Below are positions 7,301-15,524 of a stretch of DNA of 64,000 nucleotides, in pieces. The DNA is from Lacrimispora sp. BS-2 (lineage in GTDB: Bacteria; Bacillota; Clostridia; Lachnospirales; Lachnospiraceae): NCBI RefSeq assembly GCF_040207125.1, contig NZ_CP157940.1, positions 3,782,001 to 3,846,000 of the forward strand, read 5' to 3'. Within the stretch, counting starts at the first letter, position 1. Every line of letters starts with the position of its first letter. The position numbers and the translations under genes were made by a program. Under the pieces are notes generated by a model, which did no database searches, was not told the origin of the DNA, and saw nothing but the letters and a program-made list of their open reading frames with translations.

Positions 7301-8446
7301 ATGAAAATATATGTGGTAAAGCGGGGAGACAGCGTGGACACCATTGCCGAATCCCAGGGCATTCCGGTACAAAGCCTTATATTTGATAACCAGATTGGTT
7401 ATCCATACCGCCTGGCTGTAGGCCAGGCACTTTATATCAGGGATGACAGCCCTTCGGAAGAAAGGACTCCTCTTTATGTGTTCGGTTATGCATACCCGAT
7501 CATCAGTCCGGATAATCTGGAGAACACCCTTCCATTTCTGACCGATCTATATGTCTTCTCTTATGGATTTACCATGGAGGGTGATCTGGTTCCCCCCATG
7601 AGCCCGGATGACTGGATGATTGAAAGGGCCTGGCAGCTTGGCGTGCGTCCGATTTTGACCCTTACTCCTCTCGGTCCTGACGGGCACTTTAACAACAATC
7701 TGGTCTCTGCGGTTGTACATAATATGGAGGTACAGCAGCGGCTGATCTGGAATCTGGGGCTTACAATGCTGGAAAAGGGATTCGGAGGCATGGATTTTGA
7801 CTTTGAATACATTATGGCGGATGACCGGGAAGCCTATGCGGACCTTGTGAGGCGGACCACCCAGATCATGAACCAGTTCGGCTATCAGGTTACGGTTGCC
7901 CTGGCTCCCAAGACATCGGCAACACAGCCAGGGCTTTTGTATGAGGGGATTGATTATGCGCTTTTGGGCGAAGCGGCTAACCGGGTTTTTTTGATGACTT
8001 ATGAATGGGGATATACATTCGGTCCCCCAATGGCCGTTGCCCCCATCAACATGGTCAGAAGAGTGGTAGAATATGCCGTGACAGCGATCCCCAGGGAGAA
8101 AATCAGCCTTGGAATCCCCAATTACGGGTATGACTGGCCGCTGCCCTATGAGCGGGGGGTGACAAGGGCAAGGACCATAAACAACTTGGAGGCGGTCCAG
8201 ATTGCCATTGATCATGGTGTGGAGATCCAGTTTGACGAGGTTGCCATGTCCCCATATTTCCGTTATTGGCAGTATGGAGTCCAGCATGAGGTGTGGTTTG
8301 AGGATGTGAGAAGCTATAAGGCCAAGTTTGACTTAATCAAAGAGTTCGGCCTGACCGGGGCAGGGTATTGGCAGCTCATGCAGTTTTTCCGGGCAAACTG
8401 GCTATTGCTGGAGCAGATGTTTGATATTAAAAGGATTGGAGAATGA
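7301..8446 (+). CDS. LysM/GH18 spore-cortex-type glycosidase
   Basis: A 381-residue protein. One LysM domain (about 2-47; YVVKRGDSVDTIAESQGIPV) is followed by a glycoside hydrolase family 18 barrel (about 58-375). The family catalytic motif DxxDxDxE appears as GGMDFDFEY, with Asp165, Asp167 and the acid Glu169. The closest known types are SleL/YaaH, N-acetylglucosaminidases that cut muramic-lactam-containing cortex fragments during spore germination. Those usually have two LysM domains; this one has one. There is no signal peptide, as is common for SleL-like proteins packaged in the spore. The ribosome site is AAAGGA. Flanking genes do not suggest an operon. Confidence 0.88.
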   Translation: MKIYVVKRGDSVDTIAESQGIPVQSLIFDNQIGYPYRLAVGQALYIRDDSPSEERTPLYVFGYAYPIISPDNLENTLPFLTDLYVFSYGFTMEGDLVPPMSPDDWMIERAWQLGVRPILTLTPLGPDGHFNNNLVSAVVHNMEVQQRLIWNLGLTMLEKGFGGMDFDFEYIMADDREAYADLVRRTTQIMNQFGYQVTVALAPKTSATQPGLLYEGIDYALLGEAANRVFLMTYEWGYTFGPPMAVAPINMVRRVVEYAVTAIPREKISLGIPNYGYDWPLPYERGVTRARTINNLEAVQIAIDHGVEIQFDEVAMSPYFRYWQYGVQHEVWFEDVRSYKAKFDLIKEFGLTGAGYWQLMQFFRANWLLLEQMFDIKRIGE

Positions 8447-8472
8447 TTTTACCAGTTTCCATGAAAAGTCCG

Positions 8473-8501
8473 TTGCAATTCTTCCATTTTTCTGTTATAT
8501 T
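8473..8501 (+). promoter_or_regulatory. Promoter of the LRR-vWA-AAA operon
   Basis: TTGCAA (8473-8478) and TATATT (8496-8501) are separated by 17 bp, 34 bp before the first gene of the set. Confidence 0.5.
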
Positions 8502-8535
8502 GATTTGTTAAACAGTTAGTGGAGAGGATTTCAGG

Positions 8536-9516
8536 ATGTTTTTATATCAGATTACAGATGACCATGTACGGATTCTGGGTTGCCGGGGATATGACGGTTC
8601 CATACGGATCCCTGAGAATATCGGGGGTTTGCCGGTGACGGAGCTGGCTGCCTATGCATTTTCTGACGGCTGGGGGAAAAAAGAGATGCTTTCATTGGCA
8701 GGAAAAGAGATACGCCTGTGCGATGAAGAGGGCAACCCAATTGAAATAGAAGAAAAGGATATTCCGCCGGAGATAAGCTGTGAAAGGCTGAAAGATATAT
8801 ATTTACCGGATACGATTGGAAAAATAGGAAACTATGCATTCTATAACTGCTATGAGTTAAGACAAGTGGAATGCTTCAGTTCCATTTTTGATGTAGGTTC
8901 AGGACTTTTTACCGGCTGTACGGGAATCCGGTTTTTGGATATCCATATGATTGATGGAGAACGCTCCTGCATGAAAGAACTGCTGGCGGAATTGCGGCAG
9001 GAGCTTTATGTAAACTATTATAGCAGTAAGGGGAATGCAAGGCTGGTTTTTCCTGAAATGTTTGAGGAGTCTGTGGAGCATACGCCAGCTAGAATCATCC
9101 TCAGGGAAATGCATGGCTGCGGGCATATGTACCGTTACTGCTTTGACAAGACGGAGTTTCAGTTTCATAAATACGACGCCCTGTTTCCTCACATCCTGGT
9201 GCAGGAGCCGGAGCGGGTGACCGCAGCCCTGGTTCTGGGGAGGCTTTATACTCCTTTGGAACTTCTTGAAAGGGACAGGGAGGTGTACGAGGCTTACCTG
9301 ATGGAGCACTTTATAGGAGCGGCGGGACTGGCGCTTAAGGAAAAGGACCCGGCCCTTTTCCTCTGGCTTGCTATGCAGTATGGACATAAGCAGGAGGACT
9401 TCGACGAAATGGTCGATATGGCAGCAGGTGCAGACAAGCCTGAGCTTTTAAGTGTCCTTATGAATCTCCGCCGCCAGCGCTTTACGGCAGGGAAACGGAA
9501 ATTTTCCCTGACATAA
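8536..9516 (+). CDS. BspA-type leucine-rich repeat protein, cytoplasmic
   Basis: A 326-residue protein without signal peptide or membrane helices. The first 140 residues contain LRR_5/BspA-like units (IRIPENIGGLPVTELAAYAF; IYLPDTIGKIGNYAFYNCY). The pattern I-x-LP-x2-I-x2-I-x3-AF-x2-C is characteristic. The remaining part (about 150-326) is alpha-helical with no recognised domain and may be a protein-interaction module. It is the first gene of a set with a vWA-type protein and a MoxR-like AAA+ ATPase, after a good promoter. The gap to the next start is 67 bp. BspA-like repeats usually bind protein partners. A role in delivering substrates to the AAA/vWA pair is inference. Confidence 0.7.
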   Translation: MFLYQITDDHVRILGCRGYDGSIRIPENIGGLPVTELAAYAFSDGWGKKEMLSLAGKEIRLCDEEGNPIEIEEKDIPPEISCERLKDIYLPDTIGKIGNYAFYNCYELRQVECFSSIFDVGSGLFTGCTGIRFLDIHMIDGERSCMKELLAELRQELYVNYYSSKGNARLVFPEMFEESVEHTPARIILREMHGCGHMYRYCFDKTEFQFHKYDALFPHILVQEPERVTAALVLGRLYTPLELLERDREVYEAYLMEHFIGAAGLALKEKDPALFLWLAMQYGHKQEDFDEMVDMAAGADKPELLSVLMNLRRQRFTAGKRKFSLT

Positions 9517-9583
9517 TTTACTTATTGAAGGCAAGGTGAATCGTCCTTCCTTGTATAGAATAAAACAGAAAGAGGGTGGAAAC

Positions 9584-10903
9584 ATGATCGATCCGGTGAG
9601 ACAAAGGCAGCTTGATGAGCTGGCCGAGGTAGAACTGGGCCATGAGATCCTGACCAATGCCCGCAACGAGCTTTATTTAAGCTTCCGGTATCTGGATGTG
9701 GCCTTAAGCAGCTTTGAATTTGAGGCTGACTGGACAGGCCGGGGCGTGGGGACAGACGGGTTTGTGATCTATTATCAGCCGGAGTACTTGTTTTCCATAT
9801 ATAAAAGAAGCCGGGCTCTGGTGAACAGGGCCTATCTGCATATGCTTTTCCACTGCCTGTTCTGCCATTTGAATGGAAAAGGGGAACGGGAAAAAGAATA
9901 CTGGGATCTGGCATGTGATATCACCATTGAATCCATATTAGATGGTTTTTATGTAAGACCCGTTTACCGGCACCAGACTCCTTACCGAAGGGAGGTATAT
10001 GGCAGGCTGGAAGAAAAGCGTAAGGTATTTACGGCTGAAGGGATTTATAAAGAGCTTCAGGATATGAATCTGACCGCAGAACAATATGGACGAATGGCGG
10101 CAGAATTTTATGTGGACAACCATGACCGTTGGGAAGATGAGGCTCCTCCGGGATTTCAGATGGAGCGCCAGAATAAATGGCAGAACATCAGGGAAACGAT
10201 GCAGACGGAAATGGAGTCCTTTGGAGAGAAGAATGAGGATTCGTCAAAAAACCTTCTGGAACAGGTGAGGATAGAAAACCGGGAAAAATATGATTACAAG
10301 CAATTTTTAAGAAAGTTTGCGGTGTTAAGGGAGGAGGCCGAAATTGACCCGGATTCCTTTGATCCTGTGTTTTATACTTACGGCATGTCTCTTTACAGGA
10401 ATATGCCGCTTATTGAGCCTCTGGAAACAAAGGAAGTTTATAAAATTGAGGACTTTGTGATCGTGATCGATACATCCATGTCCGTATCCGGAGATCTGGT
10501 GCGGCATTTCCTTCAGGAAACCTATGGTGTCCTTGGGGAATCAGAAAGCTATTTCCGTAAGATCAATATCCATATCATCCAGTGTGACGAGGAGATCCGA
10601 TCTGATGTGACCATCACAAGCAGGGAGGAGATGGAAGATTACATGGAGAATTTCTCATTATCCGGATTTGGAGGAACAGATTTCCGGCCGGCTTTCGAAT
10701 ATGTGAACGGTCTTTTGAGCAAAGGAGCTTTTAAGAAGCTCCGGGGTCTTTTGTATTTTACCGACGGAAAAGGAATATATCCGGTGAAAATGCCGCCCTA
10801 TGATACGGCTTTTGTCTTTATGGAGGACCAGTATGAGGATATTTCCGTACCGGGCTGGGCGATGAAGGTGATCCTGACAGAAGAGGATCTGAAAGTTACA
10901 TGA
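9584..10903 (+). CDS. vWA-like protein with metallopeptidase-like N-terminus (DUF2201 type)
   Basis: A 439-residue protein. Start chosen at the ATG preceded by GAGGGTGG; a GTG 48 bases upstream has no such site. The N-terminal domain contains LHMLFHCLFCHL (His86, His90, His95) and DLACDITIE. This aligns with the HExxH and following Asp of putative metallopeptidases, except that the glutamate is Met87. The C-terminal domain is von Willebrand A-like with a MIDAS-type motif DTSMS (296-300) and GGTDFRP. The stop overlaps the region of the next start. Pairing with a MoxR-type AAA+ ATPase is typical: such pairs act as chaperone-like machines that insert metals or remodel complexes. No substrate is suggested by the neighbours. 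Confidence 0.82.
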   Translation: MIDPVRQRQLDELAEVELGHEILTNARNELYLSFRYLDVALSSFEFEADWTGRGVGTDGFVIYYQPEYLFSIYKRSRALVNRAYLHMLFHCLFCHLNGKGEREKEYWDLACDITIESILDGFYVRPVYRHQTPYRREVYGRLEEKRKVFTAEGIYKELQDMNLTAEQYGRMAAEFYVDNHDRWEDEAPPGFQMERQNKWQNIRETMQTEMESFGEKNEDSSKNLLEQVRIENREKYDYKQFLRKFAVLREEAEIDPDSFDPVFYTYGMSLYRNMPLIEPLETKEVYKIEDFVIVIDTSMSVSGDLVRHFLQETYGVLGESESYFRKINIHIIQCDEEIRSDVTITSREEMEDYMENFSLSGFGGTDFRPAFEYVNGLLSKGAFKKLRGLLYFTDGKGIYPVKMPPYDTAFVFMEDQYEDISVPGWAMKVILTEEDLKVT

Positions 10904-10917
10904 CAGGAGATTTTAAT

Positions 10918-12432
10918 ATGAATATTAAACGAGCAAAAGAAGAAATTAAGAATACCATAGAAGCCTATCTGCTAAAGGATGCATACGGCGCTTATGAGAT
11001 ACCGTCGGTCCAGCAAAGACCGGTGTTTCTCATGGGGCCTCCGGGAGTGGGAAAGACCCAGATCATGGGGCAGGTAGCCAGGGAGTGCGGGATCGGACTG
11101 GTGGCTTATACCATCACCCACCATACCCGCCAGAGTGCGGTGGGACTTCCCTTTATAAACGAAAAGGAATATGGAGGAAATACTTACCGTGTAACAGAAT
11201 ATACCATGAGCGAGATCGTGGCCTCCATTTACGATAAGATCGAGAGCACCGGTCTTAAGGAAGGGATCCTTTTTATCGATGAGATCAACTGTGTGTCCGA
11301 GACCCTTGCGCCGACCATGCTCCAGTTTCTTCAGTATAAGACCTTTGGAAACCACAAGATTCCCGAAGGCTGGATCATTGTGACGGCTGGAAATCCGCCG
11401 GAATATAACAAGTCAGTCCGGGATTTTGATGTGGTGACCTTAGACCGGATTAAACTCATCTATGTGGAACCTGATTTTGAGGTATGGAAAGCCTATGCCT
11501 ATGAGCAGGCCCTGCATCCGGCGGTCATTTCCTATCTGAATACCAGAACCGAATACTTCTGCCGGATCGAAACGACTGTTGATGGAAAGTTTTTCGCCAC
11601 TCCCAGGGGGTGGGAAGACTTATCAAAATTTATTGAAATTTATGAACGCCTGGGCAAAAAGGTGGACCGGGATGTGGTGGGAGAGTATATCCAGTTCCTT
11701 AAGATTGCCAAGGATTTCACAAACTACCTGGAACTATATTATAAGTACCGGGATGATTATCAGATTGATGGGATCTTGTCCGGCATCATTAGGGAGAGCC
11801 TGTGCAACAGGCTGAAACGGGCGCCTTTTGATGAGAAGCTGAATGTCATCGGCCTTTTATTGTCCAGGCTGGGTCAAAGCTTCCGCGCTGTGTCCGATCA
11901 GGGAGACAGAACCGGCCTTTTAATGGAAGAATTGAAGAAAATAAGCCCGGAAACCAGCGGAAACCCGGAGGTCTCCATGTCAGCCCGTCTTGCAGACTTA
12001 AGGAACCGGTGGAATGAGGATTGGGACAGAAAAAGAAAAGCCGGACTCTTAAATAGAAGAGAAGATTATTTGCGCCGGGATGTGGAAGCCATTCTCCTTA
12101 AGTATGAGGAAAGCCTTCAAATGGAAGAAACCGGAGAGAATGAGTCAGCCTGGAGCCGGATACAAGAGATGTTTGAGGAAGAAGACGTCAGGTATGAGGC
12201 GCTTTTGGCAGAGGGAGGAAAAGCCATGGAACACGTATTTGATTTCATGGAAGCTGCCTTTGGAGACGGACAGGAAATGGTGGTATTTATAACGGAACTA
12301 AATTCCGGGTATTATAGCGTTAAATTTTTAAAAGAGTACGATTGTGAACGATATTATCAATATAATGAGCGTCTTTTATTCAAGGATCGGGAGAATGAAA
12401 TAAAGGCCAGGATCGATAGTTTGGGAAAATAA
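10918..12432 (+). CDS. MoxR-type AAA+ ATPase
   Basis: A 504-residue ATPase. The ATG at 10918 was preferred over one at 10900 because AGGAGA lies 7 bases before it. Walker A is GPPGVGKT (40-47), Walker B is ILFIDEIN with Asp121/Glu122, and a sensor-like segment reads VTAGNPPEYNKS, typical of the MoxR/CbbQ branch. The C-terminal third (about 340-504) is helical and charged, longer than in minimal MoxR proteins. It is adjacent to and translationally coupled with the vWA protein. By family knowledge the AAA+ ring and its vWA partner form a chaperone complex. What it matures here is unknown. Confidence 0.85.
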   Translation: MNIKRAKEEIKNTIEAYLLKDAYGAYEIPSVQQRPVFLMGPPGVGKTQIMGQVARECGIGLVAYTITHHTRQSAVGLPFINEKEYGGNTYRVTEYTMSEIVASIYDKIESTGLKEGILFIDEINCVSETLAPTMLQFLQYKTFGNHKIPEGWIIVTAGNPPEYNKSVRDFDVVTLDRIKLIYVEPDFEVWKAYAYEQALHPAVISYLNTRTEYFCRIETTVDGKFFATPRGWEDLSKFIEIYERLGKKVDRDVVGEYIQFLKIAKDFTNYLELYYKYRDDYQIDGILSGIIRESLCNRLKRAPFDEKLNVIGLLLSRLGQSFRAVSDQGDRTGLLMEELKKISPETSGNPEVSMSARLADLRNRWNEDWDRKRKAGLLNRREDYLRRDVEAILLKYEESLQMEETGENESAWSRIQEMFEEEDVRYEALLAEGGKAMEHVFDFMEAAFGDGQEMVVFITELNSGYYSVKFLKEYDCERYYQYNERLLFKDRENEIKARIDSLGK

Positions 12433-12486
12433 TGTATAAAAACCAGAAAGCTTCTCCATAATAAAGAGAGAAAAGGAGGTAGTGCC

Positions 12487-12705
12487 ATGGGAAATAAAGC
12501 ATTGAGTTATACAGCTCTGACCATAGCCATTATCGGCGCGGTTAACTGGGGGCTGGTAGGTTTCTTTAACTTCAACCTGGTGTCATTTATTTTCGGCAGC
12601 ATGACATGGATTACAAGAATCGTGTATGCTCTGGTAGGAATTTGCGGGTTGTACCTGCTTACCTTTTTTGGCCGTTCAGAAGCAGGCGCAGAGGATAGCA
12701 GATAA
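12487..12705 (+). CDS. DUF378 family small membrane protein
   Basis: A 72-residue protein with two hydrophobic helices (about 8-28 and 42-63) and the family motif IIGAVNWGLVGFF. This places it in DUF378 (YuzA-like), a widespread family without known function. The ribosome site AAGGAGG is strong. It is 54 bp after the AAA+ gene and may be read from the same message, followed by a long stem-loop. Confidence 0.85.
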   Translation: MGNKALSYTALTIAIIGAVNWGLVGFFNFNLVSFIFGSMTWITRIVYALVGICGLYLLTFFGRSEAGAEDSR

Positions 12706-12713
12706 TTTAAACA

Positions 12714-12760
12714 AAGGCATTGCAGCATGGGTGGGACTACTTATCATGCTGCAATGCCTT
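12714..12760. terminator. Long stem-loop after the DUF378 gene
   Basis: AAGGCATTGCAGCATG (12714-12729) pairs perfectly over 16 bp with 12745-12760, with a 15-nt loop. The trailing T-tract is poor (CGCTCATTT), so it may work more as an mRNA end stabiliser or bidirectional terminator. Confidence 0.6.
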
Positions 12761-12883
12761 CGCTCATTTCATTGGACATTTCTTTAGAAATACCAGGGAA
12801 TTAACGGCTTCCGTTAGTTCGCCCAGCCTTTATCATATTAGACGAAAGGTCATTTAGATCCCTGTACATGGGCTATATATGAG

Positions 12884-12912
12884 TTGTAAGCAATGGGGAA
12901 TTGTGATACAAT
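12884..12912 (+). promoter_or_regulatory. Promoter of the small hydrophobic ORF locus
   Basis: TTGTAA (12884-12889) and TACAAT (12907-12912) are 17 bp apart. Transcription from about 12919 to the terminator at 13103 would give an RNA of roughly 185 nt. Confidence 0.5.
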
Positions 12913-12972
12913 ATTGTCATGAAATATCGTGTGGCAGGGTGCATTCGCCTCTGTTCTTAAGGGCTGAGGGTG

Positions 12973-13050
12973 ATGCTATATGAAATGAAAATTATTGACC
13001 TTTGGTCTTTTTTTCTTGTTATTGCTTGCATTCGTTTTTGCATTTTGTAA
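12973..13050 (+). CDS. Putative small hydrophobic peptide, type I toxin-like
   Basis: A 25-codon frame encoding MLYEMKIIDLWSFFLVIAC and ending IRFCIL. One hydrophobic helix makes up most of it. GAGGGTG lies just before the first ATG and 12 bases before an internal ATG. It sits between a good promoter and a terminator, on its own small transcript of about 185 nt. This layout resembles type I toxin or holin-like peptide genes of Firmicutes. In the next frame the sequence continues past the stop with a C-K-x-L-like tail, so the copy may be frameshifted and inactive. No antisense promoter was found by eye. The 13104-13302 stretch downstream shows nothing else. Confidence 0.35.
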   Translation: MLYEMKIIDLWSFFLVIACIRFCIL

Positions 13051-13064
13051 GCAGCTATACATAG

Positions 13065-13103
13065 AAACCATCCGGATGCTTGGCAGTTAAGAGGATGGTT
13101 TTT
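13065..13103 (+). terminator. Terminator of the small peptide locus
   Basis: AAACCATCC (13065-13073) pairs with GGATGGTTT (13093-13101), followed by a short T-run ending at 13103. Confidence 0.75.
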
Positions 13104-13302
13104 CTGCTCATATAATGATCAGCCGCCCTGCCTGCTCTGTAGGTGAAAGTCACAGGCATATGCTCTGACTTGCGCAGCGATATGATTGTCCCATGTCATA
13201 ATGTGTAAAATCCTGCTTCATCCTGCAATGATTTTCCCGGCAACAGGCCGGCAGATCATCCTGTGAACAGGTAAAACCAGCATTCAATTTCAGGAGGGAT
13301 TT

Positions 13303-13683
13303 ATGTTCTTTATATGCGGAATGAGCCAGGGAAAGAAAATACTTGATTACACCAAAACAGTGATCTGCGGCCTGTGCGGAGGCTACGGCAGATATCAGGT
13401 GTTTATGACTTACAGTTATTTCAGTATTTTTTTCATTCCCATCATAAAATGGGGCAGACGCTATTACGTCCAGATGTCCTGCTGTAATACTATTTACCAG
13501 CTGGATCCGGAAAAGGGGAAAAGACTGAGCCATAGGGAATCCGTGGATATTAGCGAGCAGGATTTAACTCTGGTGCAGTCAGGTCACAGGGCCTCAGACT
13601 GGAAACGGAAGCAATGCTCTCACTGCGGTTATGAAACCACAGAGGACTTTGAGTACTGCCCCAAATGCGGACAGCGGTTTTAA
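13303..13683 (+). CDS. Zinc-ribbon domain protein
   Basis: A 126-residue protein with ribosome site AGGAGGG. The N-terminal part contains ICGLCGGYG and a conserved aromatic stretch, YSYFSIFFIPIIKWGRRYYV, like the zinc_ribbon_15 family, followed by MSCC. The C-terminus is a second ribbon, CSHCGYETTEDFEYCPKCGQ. The hydrophobic middle is typical of this family and may be membrane-associated. Function is unknown in the family. It stands alone, followed by a leftward nitroreductase gene. Confidence 0.75.
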   Translation: MFFICGMSQGKKILDYTKTVICGLCGGYGRYQVFMTYSYFSIFFIPIIKWGRRYYVQMSCCNTIYQLDPEKGKRLSHRESVDISEQDLTLVQSGHRASDWKRKQCSHCGYETTEDFEYCPKCGQRF

Positions 13684-13719
13684 GAGAGAGGAAGGAGAAG
13701 GAGCTGTTCCTGTTTCAGC

Positions 13720-14289
13720 CTAAATGATGATATCATCAAGGGCTCTTTTGGGAACATAATGCACCTGATTTTCATCCCGGTAATAATGGGTATCTCCGTC
13801 TTCTTTAACCGGGACAATGACCACCTGTTCTTTGGGCTTTCCAAGGGCAAGGACTAAGTCTAAGGAGTACCGGGAAGGGTCGATGGAAAGAGCGTCTGCC
13901 AGATCATTTCTCCGTACCGTCCCAAATATACATCCGCCATATCCCTTTTCCGCTGCTCCAAGCATGATGGTCTGGGCAGTGATTCCATCATCATACAGCT
14001 TATTTTTCCCAAGGGACAAGTCGCATAGAATGATGATGTAGGCAGATGGACGTTCCCCCTTTTCAGGGCCGTCCCAGTCCGGCAGAGCGCCGGCCCAGCT
14101 AAGGGTATCGAACACCCTGGCATTTTCTTCCGGAGTGTTGCACAGCCGGAACTTTAACGCCTGGGAATTGGCTGTTGAGGGGGTGAGTCTGGCTAAATCC
14201 ACCAGCTCCCTCAAGTCTTTCGTGGAAACTGTTTCATCCTCATAAAACCGACGGCAGGTACGGCATTTTAAAACCAGTTCTTTTAACAT
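13720..14289 (-). CDS. Nitroreductase family protein
   Basis: A 189-residue FMN-dependent oxidoreductase of the short nitroreductase type. The N-terminal motif is CRTCRRFYED, then LARLTPSTANSQALKFRL, matching the FMN-binding RSxRxF and S-x-x-N-x-Q segments. GYGGCIFGTVRR corresponds to the second FMN loop and LALGKPKEQV to the C-terminal signature. The ribosome site is AGGAGGAAT before ATG. It is transcribed away from the MmcQ-like gene across an intergenic region of about 105 bp that probably holds both promoters. The natural substrate is unknown; members reduce nitro compounds, quinones or flavin-linked metabolites. Confidence 0.88.
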   Translation of the reverse strand: MLKELVLKCRTCRRFYEDETVSTKDLRELVDLARLTPSTANSQALKFRLCNTPEENARVFDTLSWAGALPDWDGPEKGERPSAYIIILCDLSLGKNKLYDDGITAQTIMLGAAEKGYGGCIFGTVRRNDLADALSIDPSRYSLDLVLALGKPKEQVVIVPVKEDGDTHYYRDENQVHYVPKRALDDIII

Positions 14290-14394
14290 ATAAATTCCTC
14301 CTGTTTTGTCTGTATTTTATCCGTTTTCTTATTATAAAAGTATAGCAGGTATTGGTCTGTCATGCAATGGACAAGGGGAAGGAAGGGCGAGAAT

Positions 14395-14724
14395 ATGATG
14401 AATACCAAAGGGGAACTGATTGCTTATTGCCTAAGCTATCCTGATGTTTACGAAGACTATCCCTTTCGTGACCATCAGTGGGCGGTTATCCGGCACAGAA
14501 AAAACAAAAAGGTATTTGCCTGGATCTATGAACGGGATGGACTGGTCTGCATTAATTTAAAATGTGATCCTGAGTGGGTGGAATTTTGGAGAAATGCATT
14601 TTCCGGCGTGCTTCCAGGGTACCATTTAAACAAAAAATATTGGAACACAGTCCTTCTTGACGGATCCGTACCGGAAGAAGACATCAGGAGGCTGATTGGG
14701 GAAAGCTTTGATCTGACCATCTGA
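14395..14724 (+). CDS. MmcQ/YjbR family protein
   Basis: A 109-residue protein. The start is one of two adjacent ATG codons at 14395/14398 after GGAAGGGCGAG. The sequence YCLSYPDVYEDYPFRDHQWAV and the C-terminal HLNKKYWNTVLLDGSVPEED are typical of the MmcQ/YjbR fold, a small DNA-binding-like alpha/beta domain. The role is unknown. It is divergent from the nitroreductase gene. Confidence 0.85.
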   Translation: MMNTKGELIAYCLSYPDVYEDYPFRDHQWAVIRHRKNKKVFAWIYERDGLVCINLKCDPEWVEFWRNAFSGVLPGYHLNKKYWNTVLLDGSVPEEDIRRLIGESFDLTI

Positions 14725-15066
14725 CCTTCCAGTCTTGCCGGGAAAACAGTAGTTAAAATAAACAAAAAAATATTGATTTATTCATAATTATTGTGAAGTT
14801 TTCGGAGTGGACAAAATTGAAACATGTGAAATAAAAAAGTTCAAGAGCATTATTTCATAATTTATTGTGAAAACACACAGTGACAGTTGTGGTTAATTTT
14901 TAGATTCTGCCAGTTTTTGACTGGGGAAAAAAGCAAGTTGGAATCATTGACTTTATTTTCCTAAGGTGTTAAACTGAGACTTGGTTTCAGGGTCATAGGA
15001 CAACATGAAACCGCGACAGATACATGAAACAATAAGACCTATGTAGTCGCAAGGAGGAGAATTATT
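14725..15066 (+). promoter_or_regulatory. Long upstream region with paired near-palindromes and promoter
   Basis: This 342-bp gene-free, AT-rich stretch precedes the acidic lipoprotein. TTCATAATTATTGTGAA (14781-14797) and TTCATAATTTATTGTGAA (14854-14871) are near-palindromes whose centres are about 73 bp apart, roughly seven helical turns. A promoter follows: TTGACT (14947-14952), 17 bp, TAAACT (14970-14975). The two sites could be operators for DNA looping or an upstream activator. No regulator is identified. Confidence 0.4.
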
Positions 15067-15375
15067 ATGAAATTAACAGCAAAAAAACTGGTACTTACAG
15101 GCGTAGCCGTATTAACAATGGCATCTATCTCTGCATGTGGAAGCACTAAGACTGCTGAAACAACAGCAGCAACTGAGGCTGCTGTTACAACAGAGGCTAC
15201 AACAGAAGAAGTTACAACAGAGAACGAATCTAAAGAAGTTGCAGAAGAGTCTGATGCAGAAGATGTAACTTTAGAAGAGTCTTCTGAAGAAGAAAGCAAT
15301 GAAGATGCAGCAGCAGACGAAGCAGAAACAGAGTCTGAAAAAGCAGAAGAAGAAACTACAAAAGCTGCTAACTAA
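15067..15375 (+). CDS. Small acidic Thr/Glu-rich lipoprotein
   Basis: A 102-residue protein with a signal peptide and lipobox SISAC (Cys24). The mature part is low-complexity: Thr/Ala-rich first, then Glu/Ser/Asp-rich (e.g. EESSEEESNEDAAADEAE), with no folded domain visible. It is expected to be anchored to the outer face of the membrane as a flexible, strongly negative chain. The ribosome site is AAGGAGGAG. Codon use is distinct, rich in GCA/GAA. A long upstream region with paired palindromes and a strong terminator shows it is a separately controlled single gene. Function unknown. Confidence 0.75.
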   Translation: MKLTAKKLVLTGVAVLTMASISACGSTKTAETTAATEAAVTTEATTEEVTTENESKEVAEESDAEDVTLEESSEEESNEDAAADEAETESEKAEEETTKAAN

Positions 15376-15416
15376 TCGGCAGGATTACCGGATCGGTCAG
15401 GAATGCCAAATTTACG

Positions 15417-15445
15417 GAGCGGGGACAATTGTCTCCGCTCTTTTT
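15417..15445 (+). terminator. Terminator after the acidic lipoprotein
   Basis: GAGCGGGGACA pairs with TGTCTCCGCTC across 15417-15440, followed by TTTTT (15441-15445). Confidence 0.85.
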
Positions 15446-15524
15446 GCGTTCACCTGCTATGCAGAGTGATAGCTGTTGTGATATAATTTTCCCAAATAGC
15501 CATATAATAAGGAGGCCTTTTCCA

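Noticed and set aside
7547..8287. A 246-codon open frame on the minus strand opposite the GH18 gene
   Set aside because: It lies wholly inside a gene with clear catalytic motifs, has no ribosome site and shows no protein-like pattern; it is a frame shadow.
13150..13533. A 127-codon minus-strand frame overlapping the zinc-ribbon gene
   Set aside because: It is antisense to a gene with a strong ribosome site and two zinc ribbons; no supporting signals.
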